Shown here one piece after another: positions 63,557-64,000 of a stretch of 64,000 nucleotides of DNA. Location of the stretch: assembly GCF_030053155.1 (NCBI RefSeq), contig NZ_CP125640.1:1922001-1986000 (forward strand), written 5' to 3'. This DNA is from Rhizobium sp. BT03. GTDB taxonomy: Bacteria; Pseudomonadota; Alphaproteobacteria; Rhizobiales; Rhizobiaceae. The notes beneath the pieces are model-generated. The model did not search any database and had not been told where the DNA came from. It worked only from the letters and a program-made list of their open reading frames with translations. Position 1 is the stretch's first letter. The number at the start of each line of letters is the position of its first letter. The translations under genes were made by a program, and so were the position numbers.

Positions 63557-64000
63557 CTACCAGCAGGTGAACCCCGCATCGACGTTGACGATCGCTCCGG
63601 TCATCAGGCTGGCGGCGCCTGAAGCGAGGAAGAGGACCGCGCTTGCCACCTCCTCCGGCGTTCCCATCCGCCCCATCGGCGTGTCGGCAAGCCAGAGCGG
63701 AATGCGCTCGCGATTGGCTTCGACGGCCACCACCATCGGTGTCTCGATGTAGGTGGGCGCAACGGCGTTTACCCTGATGCCGTGCTGCGCCCATTCGGCG
63801 GCCAGCGAGCGCGTGAGGTGATGGACCGCCGCCTTCGAGACATTGTAGGCCGTCTGAGGCTGTGGCCGGTTGCAGATGTGCCCCGACATCGAGCCGAGAT
63901 TGACGATGGCGCCGCGCTTCATCGAGACCATGTGGCGGCCGAAAGCGCGTGAGCACCAGAAGACGCCGTTGAGATTGACGTCCATCATGCGCAGCCAATC
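63557..64000 (-). CDS. SDR-family dehydrogenase, partial (5' end outside window)
   Basis: Frame is open to the right edge; 148 residues visible, missing the N-terminal NAD-binding motif. Visible: WLRMMDVNLNGVFWCSRAFGRHM, LGSMSGHICNRPQPQTAYNVSKAAVHHLTRSLAAEW with the catalytic Y-x3-K, GIRVNAVAPTYIETPM and the C-terminal FLASGAASLMTGAIVNVDAGFTCW. Typical SDR length is about 250. Same strand as the polyol operon; the operators sit between it and the aldolase. Confidence 0.9.
   Translation of the reverse strand, partial: DWLRMMDVNLNGVFWCSRAFGRHMVSMKRGAIVNLGSMSGHICNRPQPQTAYNVSKAAVHHLTRSLAAEWAQHGIRVNAVAPTYIETPMVVAVEANRERIPLWLADTPMGRMGTPEEVASAVLFLASGAASLMTGAIVNVDAGFTCW

Overview
The window looks like a chromosomal segment of a Rhizobium of the leguminosarum/etli type (Rhizobiales, Alphaproteobacteria). 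DNA is GC-rich, and the flagellar/chemotaxis locus carries lineage-specific parts: VisN/VisR regulators, MotE, CheS, CheT, two CheYs and a soluble protoglobin receptor heading the che operon. Species is an inference; there is no rRNA, tRNA or other marker gene in the window, and no phage, insertion sequence or CRISPR array was seen.

Layout. (1) 0-2 kb: an OGT-like TPR glycosyltransferase, convergent with the flagellar genes. (2) 2-29 kb: motility and chemotaxis. On the minus strand, flgF-fliI-orf180 ends at a hairpin terminator, then flgB-flgC-fliE-flgG-flgA-flgI-motE-flgH-fliL-fliP follows, several genes joined by ATGA overlaps. On the plus strand lie motA-fliM-fliN-fliG and flhB-orf146. Then, minus strand, visN-visR, and icpA-cheS-cheY1-cheA-cheW-cheR-cheB-cheY2-cheD-cheT-fliF. 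(3) 29-36 kb: a GT39-type membrane glycosyltransferase, a small XRE regulator divergent from a KefB/YbaL-type antiporter, and a SecD-SecF fusion. (4) 36-43.3 kb: a signalling cluster of three histidine kinases (one a REC-HK-REC hybrid), three single-domain receivers and a LuxR-type regulator, with a highly structured 140-bp non-coding stretch in the middle. (5) 43.4-50.6 kb: a dioxygenase-esterase fusion, a DMT exporter, an FAD/NAD(P) protein, an OsmC protein and two convergent Ku genes. (6) 51-56.5 kb: a small surface-polysaccharide group (Wzy/ExoQ-like, beta-helix protein, acyltransferase, lipase-like hydrolase). (7) 56.6-64 kb: a LacI regulator convergent with a polyol/sugar catabolic operon (SDR, class I aldolase, Gfo/Idh, lyxose-isomerase-like protein, PfkB kinase, sorbitol-dehydrogenase-like SDR, zinc dehydrogenase); the first gene runs off the right edge.

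Main points of interest. Both Ku transcription units are preceded by the same GGAAC-N17-GTTGAT element, the pattern of EcfG/RpoE2 general-stress promoters, which suggests stress-controlled non-homologous end joining. The polyol operon has two near-identical LacI-type operators 54 bp apart just upstream of the aldolase, a hairpin terminator embedded in the end of lacI, and a previously easy-to-miss 24-codon ORF translationally coupled to the polyol dehydrogenase. Three intergenic spaces are filled by related palindromic repeats of the kind scattered through rhizobial genomes. Starts were reassigned for many genes from Shine-Dalgarno placement; these choices are stated per entry.
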